Shown here one piece after another: positions 50,395 through 61,739 of a DNA stretch of 64,000 nt (its first letter is position 1; each line of letters begins with the position of its first letter). The notes under the pieces are model-generated. The model was not told where the DNA came from. It ran no database searches and was given only the letters and a program-made list of their open reading frames with translations. Position numbers and translations under genes: made by a program. Source of the DNA: Aplectana chamaeleonis (lineage: Eukaryota; Nematoda; Chromadorea; Rhabditida; Cosmocercidae); NCBI GenBank assembly GCA_029168955.1, contig JAPDOI010001754.1, forward strand, positions 81,544 through 145,543, in the 5' to 3' direction.

Positions 50395-52807
50395 TATACT
50401 TGTGTCGAGTCGAGTCATCGAGTCTTGGTATCGACTGAAACAGTCGACATCGAGTCATCATTCGACTACTCGATTATTCGAAATTTTGAAAAATCGAATT
50501 AGTCGAAAACTCGATTATTCGAAATTTTGAAAAATCGACTTAGTCGAAAAACTCGATTATTCTGAATTTTGAAAAATCGACTTAGTCAGAAAACTCGATT
50601 TATTCGAAATTTTGAAAAATCGATTCTTAGTCGAAGACTCGATTATCTCTGAAATTTTTGGAATTTCGAGTTAATCGAAGACTCGGATTATTCTGATAGA
50701 CCCCAATAGTCGAATGAACTCGATAGTCGACTGTTTCGCTGAGTCAAAAAGAAATCACAGTCAGGTAAATTACTTCCATGTAGTTAACAGAAACTAAGCC
50801 ACCAGTTTTCGAAAACGTATTTGCGGGCCATGATGGCGGAGACTCCTCCATGAGTTTAGAAAATCTCGAAATAGACGGCTATATGTCGTGACTTATTAAT
50901 GTTAAACTCACACCCGCCTATTTCCCCTACGGTTGCCCTAGTCTCCAAGGGTGATTTAAATCTTTCATCATCTACTAACTTGGTCATCCTCAACTTGGAC
51001 CACGCCCATTTTTCGGCGCCGCAAACGACTCTTCCGATTTCGGAAGGAGGAGAACAGTCCTGGAGTTCATGTACTAAATAGAAGGCGGTAGCGGAAAAAT
51101 GGGCGTGGCCTAGTGCAATTTTTATGATTTCATCCAAAAATTATCCGATTTTATCCGAAATTTTACCCGAACTTTATCCGAATTTATCCAGATATTTTAT
51201 CCAGATTTTATCCAAATTTTCGACCCTTCGAATAATGGTACGATTCGGATAATGCCGATTTTCAATTTCCCGAATATTGGTTCTGATTCAGATAATGCGT
51301 TTTTTCGAATTTCTCGGATATCGGATTATCCGATTCTCGGATATCCGGTCGGATAACCGAAAAGGAGTGATTCGGATACTAAGTATACCGTATACCCGCC
51401 GTAATCTGTCAGAAATCGTCAACTGGACCTTAGGTTCGTGTTAAACACTCCAAAGCACCCTTCAAAAAACAATATGAGCCCACATCTATTGTAGAAATCC
51501 GCAAATCTCAGAAGTCGCGTTCTGCTCCTTGGAAGTTTTTAACATGCTGCGAAGTTTTGAACAGAAGCAAGTCGTAGACTTCTGGAGTCGTAAACAAGTA
51601 AACCCCAGATTCGCCCCAAATAATCGACCTGGGAGGGACTTCAGGTGAAATCTGGAGCACTTTTATAAACGCTTTCAGACCCCTCTATATATGATATAAA
51701 TAAAAGCTCAGCGCAAAATCCGTGAAAGTGGAAAACGCTGTCACTCTGTAAGCGAAAATCCGAAAAATATGCTCTCACTCTGAACTTCGAACAAAGGGGT
51801 TGTTTTTGGGCGCTGAGCAACCTATTATGAGGTCCGATTCCAGATTTTCCAAAAGAGCTAAAGGTGCGTTTTTGGGAACGTACAGAAGAGGTGCGTGAAC
51901 TCTGGGCGAAAAAACGCCTATAACTTTTTACAGAGTAGCTTTAGGCAACTTCGAAGAGCGCACTTGGATTTCTACGTCAAAAACGGTTTTGGGAAAGTAC
52001 ACTTTGCAACCAGGAAATGGCCAGAGCAACTAATAATAGTTCCCTTGTGAGAACATCTTTCGCGCCGGTACCGCGATCCGCGATTGTGCGGCGCTCGTCT
52101 TCCCCCTTGTCCCTCGATCCGCCGCCGTCCTCGCGAAAGTTACCCGATCGACCCAACCGTGGTCATTCCTGTGCACGTACGATGCTACCGTGATCGTTCC
52201 CCCGGTCCAGCGCTCTCATGCTGTGCAGATTTGTAAAGCGGCGCGAAATAGGACACGGGCAACTACCTTATAGCTTTGGGTTAATCTGATAGGCAACACT
52301 CGTTCGGGTAAAACACCGAGACGGCATGGGTGATAGGACGCAGTACGATAAGGGGTGAGGCTGACAGAATCGCAGTACGCTCCTGGTTCGAAAAAGAAAA
52401 GTGATTCGAGTAAAACAGTCGAAATAAGGTGTTTTAGAATTTCAATTGTCGAAATCTGCAAAAAATGAGTTAGCCGAAAACTTGATCATTCGATTATTCG
52501 AAAAATCGAGTCAATTCGACTACTCGATTATTCGAAAATTTGAAAAATCGAATTAGTCGAAAACTCGATTATTCGAAATTCTGAAAAATCGAGTTAGTCG
52601 AAAACTCGATTATTCGAAATTTTGAAAAATCGAATTAGTCGAAAACTCGATTATTCGAAGTTTTGAAAAATCGAATTAGTCGAAAACTCGATTATTCGAA
52701 ATTTTGAAAAATCGAGTTAGTCGAAAACTCGATTATTCGAAATTCTGAAAAATCGAGTTAGTCGAAAACTCGATTATTCGAAATTTTTGTCGAGTCGCCG
52801 AAGTATA
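50395..52807. mobile_element. 2.4-kb insertion in the satellite, 8-bp flanking duplication
   Basis: The ends are TATACTTGTGTCGAGTC and, inverted, TATACTTCGGCGACTCGAC. CCGCACAC flanks both sides (50387-50394, 52808-52815). Just inside both ends lie direct arrays of a 41-bp repeat (TCGAAAACTCGATTATTCGA type) at 50460-50700 and 52490-52790. The centre has a hairpin with CCACGCCCATTTTTC arms (about 51000-51110) and no transposase. An 8-bp duplication fits hAT-type insertion, with the caveat that the target is itself repetitive. Confidence 0.65.
52490..52790. repeat. 41-bp tandem repeat, right-hand array
   Basis: About seven units containing TCGAAAACTCGATTATTCGA followed by AATTTTGAAAAATCGAATTAG, with very little divergence. 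The left-hand array at 50460-50700 is more decayed. Confidence 0.9.
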
Positions 52808-53246
52808 CCGCACACTATCTACGGCGTTCTGTGGCGCACTTGTGAGTCACACCGTGCGGCGTTCCAAAAAGTACTTCCGAGATCCTGCCGTGTTGATTGA
52901 AGCGTTGCCCCATCAAATCCTGAGCAAAAGCTTATCAGTAACGGTGTTCATTTCACTTGTTCATTTTTAGGAATAAGTAAACGTCGGATGGTTTATAATA
53001 ACATGTTTATTTGTTTTTGTCTTTCTTGACCCTCAATTTTGAGGTTCCGCAAAAATTGAGCAACCAACTTCAAATTTTGACAGGAGCTAGGTGCAAACAA
53101 AACCAGCTTCCTGGCCGAAAATGAGCTCTCTAGCTCAACGATAAGTGTTCCAACAGGATCGTGAACGCCAACTGAAAAAAGAAAAGGAGATGAACATTTT
53201 TTTCGACCAAAATGACGTGGTTTTGACACTTTTTCTCGAATCTCAG

Positions 53247-54269
53247 GTTACCATTCCGGACCATTTTTTGAACAGTCATTCACCTTTCTAAAGTATATCA
53301 AATACAAAAAGAACGGTCTTCCTACGTTTACTCTGGACCCTGATGCTGAGATCAGGGGGTTGCGCGATGGCGAATCAAAGCCAAATCTGGTGAGCGCTTC
53401 GCGCTCACCACAATTTCTAACATAACTCTGATTGATAGCGGTATCAAGAATCTAATATCAGAGGTTTTGTTATTTTCTTATGATAAATTTTTGAGTGCCC
53501 CCCCCCACCCTCTGGGATGGGGCCGAGTTAAGTATAGGAGTGCCTTTGAGGATATCACTCAGTGAAGTTACAGAAGTGTCTTTGATGGGTGGGCCACGTC
53601 GAAAGCATTTTATGGTTGGGCCTTGCTGTTCTGATGACGTAACGTGCTCAGCAACATTGCGAACAAGAAGTGTGAGTCGATTGTGTGTCGTATTATTCCA
53701 CCCAATTCAAGTTTCTCTCACCAGATTGTTTTTAGGAGTCAGAAGGAGTCGTTCACATCCTAACATGTCCACTTTATCCCCGTGAAACTCGTTCGCAGTC
53801 AAGATCATTCACAGAATGCTCTGAATGGGGGAATAGCCTACGTTTTCCTAGTTCCTCTTCAGCAAGCTGTTCCGCTGCCGCTAATAATTCGGACGATTAC
53901 CAGCCCCAATGTGAGCTCGCGCCAACTGTGCAGCGAAAGTTGAGATGTAAGGATTTCAATCAAAATTGTTGCCAAAGGAACAGATAAAAACAATTTGTCG
54001 TTCAGCAATGTCAATGTCATCAGCAAATGCGGGAACAATTGACAGGACTCCCACAATTTCAACCCGGCAATCTGTTGTGTGCATAGGTGAGATGATGTTA
54101 TGTTCACAGCTGATTTTTTTCTTTAGCTTCAGTCTTCAGAATATCCAGCAGTATCCAAGCTAAAGAAGCTGTTGTCAAAAGTTTCTCCAAAACTGAAGCT
54201 TGCCGAAATTCACGAGTTCCTCTTGATGTGTATAGAGTGGCGTGTTTTATTGCCGTTTGTCTTCTCTAG
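53247..54269 (+). CDS. 3' end of an unidentified gene, four phase-matched exons
   Basis: Exons 53247-53389, 53736-53946, 54006-54086 and 54127-54269 have GT...AG borders (acceptors tctcag, ttttag, gttcag, ctttag) and keep one frame to a TAG at 54267-54269. The first exon reads YHSGPFFEQSFTFLKYIKYK and then an acidic FTLDPDAEIRGLRDGES segment. The second reads ESEGVVHILTCPLYP, followed by a Ser/Ala-rich low-complexity stretch. The last reads KEAVVKSFSKTEACRNSRVP. No domain is recognised. Exon 1 starts in phase 1, so upstream exons exist but were not found. It could instead belong to the zinc-finger gene downstream if the last exon is spliced differently. Confidence 0.5.
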
Positions 54270-54534
54270 AACATCCGAAAATGGCGCCAAATGGTCTTGA
54301 CGGTGCCGCTGTAGTTCGAAACGTACATGAGCAGCTGATTCCAAATGACCTGCTATCAACGCAAAACCCTTGCTCTGCTCATAAATAGATTTAGGCTTAG
54401 AATCATTCTCATCAATCAATCTTGCCACTTTGACTACCGGTACTTACATTAGGGTCCGGCGGAGTTGTAACCGGACACAACGGAGGTGAATGGAAATTGT
54501 AAAAAATTCGGTCTAAATATGAACGAATTTGGGG

Positions 54535-54620
54535 TTCCTCTTGGTGCTCATATCGCATAATATACGTGCACCGAGTTTGCGCCAATATTCAATAGGGAAG
54601 TAACGGTATCATTGCGATCA
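54535..54620. mobile_element. Palindromic MITE remnant, copy 7
   Basis: The right half is preserved (GTGCACCGAGTTTGCGCCAA ... CAATAGGGAAGTAACGGTATC). The left arm is eroded (gttcctcttggtgctcatat). Confidence 0.65.
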
Positions 54621-56560
54621 GGGAAGTGCGGCAAACGATTCTGAGATTTCGGCAAACGGGAATTGGCAAGAAAATCCCAAAAACGGCCGGCAAACGGCGA
54701 AAAACCTCATCCCCTAGATTGACCCAAAAGTTATTCACAAAATTATCCGCTCTACTTTTTTTCGTTTTTTCCCCATACTTATGTCAACATTCCAATAATT
54801 CCAATTCAAGTGAATAGTTCTAATTCAAGGCACCAGATGAACAGATGCATCTCAAACGTGGGCTATTTTACTGGCAAAAATCTCGTACCACCACACAGAA
54901 CAGTGCGTCTTAGTCGACGCAGGTTCGCTGATGCATCTTCTCGGAGCACGTGCGGTTCTAACACGGAACTGCCGCGGTGCTGTCGCGGCGTTGTCGACCT
55001 TCAGGACACTGCAACAGAATCTCCACTGCACAGTGATCATCACGGAGCAGCTGCGGTACTACCGTGGAACTATCGCGGCACAATCGAGGGTCGTCGTACC
55101 TTCCTGGCACTGCCGCGGCAAGCTTTCTCAGAGTCCCTGCACATGTGTGTCACGCGAATGTTTCCTGCTTCTTTCAGCTACACCAGAATCTGTCAAAACT
55201 CTGAAACAGAAACGAAAGCGCTACCGCTAAATTCACTCTCCACTGAAACTGAAAGGTCTATTTCGCCTATACGGGTCATAGAATTCTATCTCAGAAGGAA
55301 AGGCGGGCCCATTATAGGCTGAAAATCTGGTTTTCGCTATCTTTGGAGGGTTTTCTCAGCGTCCATGTTATGCAAGTTAGGATCTGGTTCATTTCAAGAA
55401 AGCTTCGGATTTCGACTATCACAGTAAGAAGCAAAGGCTTTGTTTGGAATCTCCTTATCATCAGTTATATTTAACCGACGCCCACCGCTCCGCTGCTGGT
55501 GATAATTAAAATCGGCAGCTCACAAGAGATTTTCTAGAGTTTACTAGAATTTTTGAGTCCTGGGGCACTTTTAGTGGGCACTTGATTTTGACCGCCGCCA
55601 GAAGCGAGGGGTCGCTTTCTCATCAAAGCATCCTTACGGCATGTTGTATTTCTCCAAGGCCCACCGCTACGCTGCCGGTTATAATCGCAATTGAGAGCCC
55701 ACTAGATCTGCTCCAGAGTTTATATCTGCAGAAAACTCGGAATCATTATTCATCGTGAGCGCTTCACTCACGCGTCCACACATGCACGCTTGCTTAGCAG
55801 AATACATATAGTAAGATTTTGAACACATTTTTATCCCTTGTCTTGTTCAGAAATGGCCAGGCGGCGAAGTGGAAAACAGAAAATTCAAAACCCCCGGATA
55901 ACGGTCAATCGAACACTGGATAGTTGGCTCACCCCTAGTGCCTACATGGCCGCAAGCATGGGCGAAGTTTTCTCTCAATGTTTTGCCGAGTTTTGCCGGA
56001 AAAACAACAAAAATTTTTGCAAACGACAAACGGCAAATAAGTCCCAAAAATGGCCGGCAAACGACAAACGGCAATTGCCGCACATCCCTGATTGCGATCC
56101 GTGCGGACTGTACATTATGTGCTGCAACTCACTGCATGATTTCGATATCCCTCTCCCCACCGAAATCGCTATCACCTGATCGTACGAGAATTGTGCATTC
56201 GCTCATCTACAGCCGGTTGAGAACAGTATAAGTGATGCGCTACTCTACGGCTTGATCAGGGCGTCAACATCTAGGACAGTTATGGGTTGTGATCGAGTCC
56301 ACCGATGAAGAGCCCAATGAGCCTGGAGCTCTTCATCCGCGTCTCGGCCGCGCACAGACATTCAACACTATGCGCGCAGAGCTTCAGCGGGAAAGTTTTA
56401 CTTACTTGTGCCTTGCATGGGCGGATTGGATTGTAGCGAAGTATATTAGGCCATATCGACGATTTCAGAGAATTCTTCCGCGTTTTGTTTAGTCTCGAAG
56501 AACCTCTACGCGCTCGAAACAACCTGTGATGAGATCGCTGGAGTTTCGGAAATTTTCGGC
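54620..56560. other. Repeat-rich interval, no confident gene
   Basis: Two related pieces at 54620-54720 and 55970-56095 share tcccaaaaacggccggcaaacg-like text, and the outermost ends are inverted (agggaagtgcggcaa, ttgccgcacatccct). A 170-codon plus frame (54810-55322) overlaps the repeat related to 30545-30660 and is not trusted. An ATG at 55853, directly after a ttgttcag acceptor, begins MARRRSGKQKIQNPRI and could be the first exon of the zinc-finger gene. Confidence 0.4.
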
Positions 56561-56561
56561 C

Positions 56562-57007
56562 TTAAAGGCATCGTACACGATGAAAACCGTTTTCCAGTTT
56601 TTGCGTCTAATCGGACTAGTGGGTCTTTACAAAGTCATTCACAAACTTTGGAGTTCTGAAATTGCCTCCGAATGAAGTTGTCGCCACCTCAAAACGACTT
56701 CCTGGGTTTGGAGGCCGGCCTCTGGGTAGATCCCTTGTTACAAGGAAGAAAGGGAAACAACCGGTTATCAATAGGGTTTATCACGTTTATCACGTTTATT
56801 ACATTGAACAGTTCACTCCTCCGAACCGGTCAATTCTTCTAATGCCAGAAATGAAACGTCACAAAAGCGATCCTGTTTTGGTAGAGAAAAGCGGTTTTCG
56901 GGCATTTTTCTCTGCTCTTTCTGGCACGATTGTCTCACTAGGCCTCTGACCTCCCATATTCAACGGAAAACTCGACAACCCTATTTCATCGTGGACGATG
57001 CCTTTAA
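56562..57007. mobile_element. TTAA-flanked MITE (446 bp)
   Basis: Starts TTAAAGGCATCGTACACGAT and ends with the inverse ATCGTGGACGATGCCTTTAA. It has no transposase frame. It is the same family as 57850-58427 and lies just upstream of the zinc-finger exons. Confidence 0.85.
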
Positions 57008-57128
57008 GTTTTTTGGTTTTTGAAAATCCCACCAAAGTTTTGCCAACTTCTTTAGTCTTGTGGAACACAATGAGGCTCAAATATGGCATATAGTTCCTTC
57101 CTGTTTCCCTGTTATAATTGTTGTTCAG

Positions 57129-59144
57129 CACCAATACGGAGCAATCAGAAGCGTGGTAGGACCAGTCGTTCTCGTCGTATTCTTCCCGAAGTGGGTACAG
57201 TGGAGCGCGCCGAACTACGCAGAAACGATGCGAAACGTCGAATTCGTGAGGCCTCGGATAGACATGCGTAATAGTTTTAGCAATTGCTTGGTTTGCTCGA
57301 GTCGTTATCCCTTCACGTTTCTGTTGCAGGTGTCCACACTGTCCATATCGCGCGGCGTTTCCAAGCAAAGTTAAAGAGCATATCACAAGGAGACACAGCG
57401 GTGAGTATCGAACCCTGGTTTTCTCCTTAAAAGTTTGTGGACTTTCAATAACAATGAGAGCTACAGCTCCATGCCAAGATGTCGTGTTTCGGGGCGCTTC
57501 AGGTGCCGTATTGCTGCGCGTATTGAGAAACAAAATAGAACAGAAAATAGGGCTTCGACCATCCAGCTGCTGTCTTCGTGGTGACCCTACCAGCGTATTA
57601 CTCAGCTCTTCTTTAAATGTTCATCAGAACCATGCGCATACGCTGCTTCCAATGACGTCGCTCTCACTTCTATCTGGATTTCGTTATTTCCTTTCAGCAG
57701 GTTGATGCTCTTTTTTTCCTGTTGGAGCCCTATGCGAACGCCACCGCCTTGGGATAAGAACCAGCGGGATCTTCTTTTTGCGTTTGCGCATTGCCCGTGC
57801 TTTGCTCCCCAATCGGCTATTTCACTTTGGACGAATTTTCGTTGCCCTTTTAAAGGCATCGTACGCGATGATAACCATACTTGGGTTTTTGACGTTTTCG
57901 TGTTGTTATATCTCTATAGTGACTGAAGGTTGCAAAAAGCCCCCTTAAAAACGTCAACTTTTCAAGAAAAAACCATTTCAAGAAATCTCACAACAAATTT
58001 GAAGTTCCCGCCGACATCAATTTAGGATAGTTGCGCGAAGAACGCAAGGAACAGTTTTACGATTCGTTCCTTGGCGCAGCGTTGGAATGGAAGCAATTCA
58101 TCGAGGGAGCCGTTCAGACGAGCGATCTTTTTTCTTGAACGGAACTAAAAAGAGTTACGAACCTGCAGCGTCCATTGCTGTCAGCTGCTTCCGATGTGCA
58201 TTGCGCCCTATGACGCGTCAACGCACGATCGCCGGCAGCGACCACGGAGTTTTGTTCCTTGTAACACCGCCCCCCCCCTAAACCCAGGAAGCCTTTCTGA
58301 GGTAAGCAAATCTTTATTCAGAGGCGATTCCGAAACTCCAAACTTTCTGAGCGACATTGTTATGACCCACTAGTTCGACTGAACGCAAAAACTGGAAATC
58401 GGTTTTCGTCGTGTACAACGCCTTTAAGTTTTCAAGTAACCAAATGTGCTAGTTTTTTTCATCTTTCTGCTTTAGGATCGCACGCCTGTCCGCAATGTGA
58501 TGAACGTTTCAACGAATTCGTGCAGTTGCGTTCGCATCTAGCGACTGAGCATCCAAAAGTTCATCGGTGCCCGCATTGTCCGTTCTCTCATAAGGTTAGC
58601 GGTGTCGTTCTATTGTTTATTAGTCATCGATGATCCTCCAAGGGTCTTAGGTTCGCGCTGAGGTTCGAAAGCACAACGTGGCCAATCATGTGAATGGCGT
58701 CGCCTGTACAATTGCTGGCTGTGGCATTCGTGTTGGACGACGAAGGTTGAGGTAGGCTATTCTGCGGTGCAATTCCAATGGACACTGAGCGGGGGAATAT
58801 ATTTTTTTCTTTCTCAGGCATCATCTGGAAACGGAACACTCCAATAAAAGTCTCACCTGTACTCTTTCCAGTAGTTGAAGCAAAACAGAGACGTACTATG
58901 CGTCTTACAAGTTCATCCTTCTTGTGCACGTGTATTTGCGATTTTATCACACCTCGGGATTTAAAGGAGTTTTAATGCACATGTTCTGGAAGTTTGTATT
59001 TTACTTTCTTTTGTTATTTTTATTCAGTTTTTGGGTGGTTTTTAGAAGTTAAATTGCAGTGCTCACGAAAGTGGCATATTGTGTCCCATGCCCGATTGCA
59101 CTGGGCGTGTGTTGCTCAAGGAATTGGATAACCACCTTCAATGA
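57129..59144 (+). CDS. C2H2 zinc-finger protein, 3' portion, spliced
   Basis: Probable nuclear nucleic-acid-binding protein. Exons 57129-57267, 57330-57400, 58476-58594, 58651-58751 and 58818-58878 are phase-compatible. The first is basic (SNQKRGRTSRSRRILPEVG). It splices to ACPHCPYRAAFPSKVKEHIT (finger 1, ending RRH), then CPQCDERFNEFVQLRSHLAT (finger 2, ending EH), then CPHCPFSHK joined to VRAEVRKHNVANH (finger 3), then CTIAGCGIRVGRRRLR joined to HHLETEH (finger 4). Introns cut inside fingers 3 and 4 yet restore correct Cys/His spacing, which supports the model. A TGA follows at 58876. A further finger-like piece (CPMPDCTGRVLLKELDNH, 59060-59144) suggests an alternative last exon with its own TGA. 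The start is missing. The 1.07-kb intron holds a MITE. Confidence 0.72.
57850..58427. mobile_element. TTAA-flanked MITE (578 bp) in a zinc-finger gene intron
   Basis: Starts TTAAAGGCATCGTACGCGAT and ends GTCGTGTACAACGCCTTTAA. The right-hand 50 bp is an inverse match to the left end of the element at 56562. No frame of note. Confidence 0.82.
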
Positions 59145-59513
59145 TCCTTCCACGGACAACACGAAATATCGTTGATGAACGGGGTAAGTGATGAGGAAGA
59201 AGTTTGGAAAGTGAGTTGCTGTCTTCTCTTCTCATTTCGGCTTCTTGTTCAATCCAGTTTGCCCAGTTTCTCGCTGTGTCTGGATGATCACTATGGCTAA
59301 AAAAGAATAAGTTATGTGTGGAGTGGTCAGGGAGTTTCTGCAGTGTGTTAACTTTCGCATCATGAGAAAAGCATCTGAAGTTGGAATCGTCGGTAAGCCT
59401 TCTAAGCCAAATTTTTTGTTCTAGTAGGGTAATGCTTTCCTCTTTTGTAGCAAGAGATCTAGCAGCATTAGAAACAAATAAATGATGAAACCAGAAAAAA
59501 ATCGAAATTGTTT

Positions 59514-59975
59514 TTATACGAGTTGACTGTTAAAGAGAAAGATCCTACAATGATCATACATACAGTGCGTTGTAAAATTGTATGACGTAACTGCAATTTC
59601 TGCGGTTCTGAACTTCGAGTGAATTTGGGGACAAATCATGTAAATGCCAATCGATATAGCACCCTCAAAAAATCCTGGATACCAGCTTCTGCACTGAGAA
59701 GTAGAGCCGCTAGGTACCGAATCTAACAACCGAAGTTGGAAATAGCCGTTTGCAAAATTATTTGGCATGCCTGACATTCTCGCTGAAATTTCGATTCTAG
59801 AGCCCTCTGCATCCAGTTCGTTTCATGGTGTAAGAGCCATCAGAAAAATCAATTTGATAGTCTTCAAGAATTGTTCTTGACGCAGAACCACTTCGAAGGC
59901 TCTGTTTGGCATGTTTCAACTCCACTTTTTTCTAAACGCCCCTCTCAATCTGCGCCCATTCGCTGAGAACGGCTA
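59514..59975 (-). CDS. Unrecognised minus-strand coding region, partner of an inverted duplication
   Basis: Minus-strand frame 59777-59514 reads GMPNNFANGYFQLRLLDSVP, then SQCRSWYPGFFEGAISIGIY, and ends at a TAA. Upstream coding-like text (SASRTILEDYQIDFSDGSYT near 59860) lies in another frame, so an unseen intron or damage separates them. DNA from about 59590 to 59975 is repeated in inverse orientation at 60755-61130. Its spacing suggests one gene with 60043-60428, but a join could not be shown. No family is assigned. Confidence 0.35.
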
Positions 59976-60042
59976 GTTTAACCGGAGCCACGCGCTCGTA
60001 TTGTCTGCTCTGGATGTCGACTCAACGCCAAAGAATCACGAC

Positions 60043-60428
60043 CTACGTTTTCCGCTGGGTTGAGGAGTCCTTTGAACCGGACGGCAATTCTGGTAAATTG
60101 ACGTCGATTGGCCTGAATGCTAGCCTGTGTCCGAATCTACTGACAAACGAAAATGAAGAGCGGGATACGGACTAGAAAAGAACTGGAAGTGAGTTTCCGA
60201 CACATCCTATTAATCTCCCTGAAACTCATAGGGTCATGCCATTGAAGAACGTGGTCCGGCTTGCATTACCACCTGAATCCACAGCAGTCCTTCTCCTCCA
60301 AAGTTCTTACTCAAGGATGCAAGTGTGGGTCCTTTTGTAGATCTCTCCAATGCTTGCTCAAAATACAAATCATCAGGCTCGTCCGGATTGAAATTGCTTT
60401 CGACCGATAAAAATGGATTTCGGAGGAT
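60043..60428 (-). CDS. C-terminal exons of an unrecognised minus-strand gene
   Basis: Two minus-strand exons, 60428-60273 and 60171-60043, both start and end in phase 0. The first has acceptor ttgtgtag and donor gtggta; the second has acceptor ttttctag. The first reads LRNPFLSVESNFNPDEPDD, then LYFEQALERSTKGPTLASLS, then NFGGEGLLWIQ. The second reads SVSRSSFSFVSRFGHRLAFR, then PIDVNLPELPSGSKDSS, and ends at TAG (60045-60043). Exon lengths, 156 and 129 nt, are whole codons. No upstream exon was found and no domain is recognised; the acidic DEPDD and Ser-rich tail suggest a soluble regulatory tail. Confidence 0.5.
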
Positions 60429-60754
60429 CTACACAAGAACCCGAACCTTATCTCTTGAGCAAGGAATTTTGGAGGAGAGAAGAATAATGTGTTGGCCCAG
60501 ATTAAAGTGATGATGGGAAGCCGGACCACGTTTTTGTATGACAGGACGGCTGTGAACTTCACAGATTATCAGAGCGTGCTCGGCTTGAATCCTTTTCTGT
60601 TCTTTCTAGTCTGCATTCACCTTCAATTTTTTGTCACCAGGACAGAAACAGGCTAGCTTCATGCAATCTCAGTTTTCTAGAATGACCGGCCGGTTTTCCG
60701 GATCTCAAAGCCAATAGAAAACGTGTGGGGGTATTTTCGACGCTGAGTCCCGCT

Positions 60755-61140
60755 TAAACTATCCGTTCTGGCGAATGGGCGCCAGATTGAAAGGTGCGTC
60801 CACAAAGGTGGGTTGAAACATGCCAAACAGAAGCGTCGAGGCAGGAAGTCTGAAGACTACTAAATTGGTGTTTCTGGTGGTTCCTAACAGTGAAGCGAAC
60901 TGATTACAAGAAAGCGTTGGTAGAGCTTGAAGTTCCAGCGAGAACTTCGTGTGGTATGTCATATAATTTTGCAGCAGTCATTTTCGACAATTTCCGTTGT
61001 CAGTTTCCTGCTTGCTGGTCTACCTTCATGAAGATTCGTACCCAGGGGGTTTTGAGGGTGCTGTATCGATTGGCATTTACGATTTGTCCTATTAATTTAC
61101 GCGAAGCTCGGAGCCGCGGAAATAACGGATTCGAGATTGC
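60755..61140 (+). pseudogene. Decayed inverted copy of the 59.5-60.0 kb coding region
   Basis: Starts with text inverse to 59905-59975 (ttgaaacatgccaaacag; gcgaatgggcgc) and later matches 59590-59770 (gagggtgctgtatcgattgg against the minus strand). Frames corresponding to the partner (CGMSYNFAA; then YPGGFEGAVSIGIY) are separated by shifts and a stop, so this copy looks broken. Confidence 0.55.
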
Positions 61141-61739
61141 TGAATTAGGTCTGCTGGCTCGTTTCCGGCGCTCCCGGTGGAGTTGGCGTTATGTTAGGGG
61201 TTGTACGGCTCCACTTATGTTGTTATCACAGCTATATTTGCGGGCAAGTATGTTTTTCCGGATTTTATATGTTGACCAGTTCTAAGCAGACGTTTCGCAA
61301 GGTCAGGCCGGACTGTATTTGTCTCGGGGAATGACAGTGTTTAAAATAGAATCGCTCCAGCCGCGAAGCGGCTGGAGAGGTTTGGTTTTGCCTGGCACTT
61401 GTGATCACTTAGATTTTGGTAAAGTAGTTAATAAAACCTGTAAAACAAATTTTCTAGAGATTTTCTTCTGGATATAAGTGAGAGAGTCTAGAAGACACCC
61501 GCTGACAAAATTTGAGCCAAATCGATTGAAAATTAACAAAGTTAGAAGGGGGGAAGCTTAGCTGGAAGCTTAGCTAAAATTCGCGTTTTTTTTGTAACGC
61601 GTCCCTCGTGTCCTGTTCCTCGTTCCTCGTTCATCGTCCCTCGTTCCCACTGCCACTGGCCACTGCCCGTGGTCGCAGGCGATCAGCCAGTTGGAGCAGG
61701 TAAGGTAAGTTGGTATGTGGACGAGATATAATTACTCCT

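Noticed and set aside
47739..50530. Open frames of 245 to 571 codons on both strands
   Set aside because: They lie in a 42-bp satellite; the unit is a multiple of three without stops, so several frames are open at once. The translations are pure unit repeats.
54810..55322. 170-codon plus-strand open frame as a gene
   Set aside because: It overlaps a repeat related to 30545-30660, has no recognised domain and no splice support.
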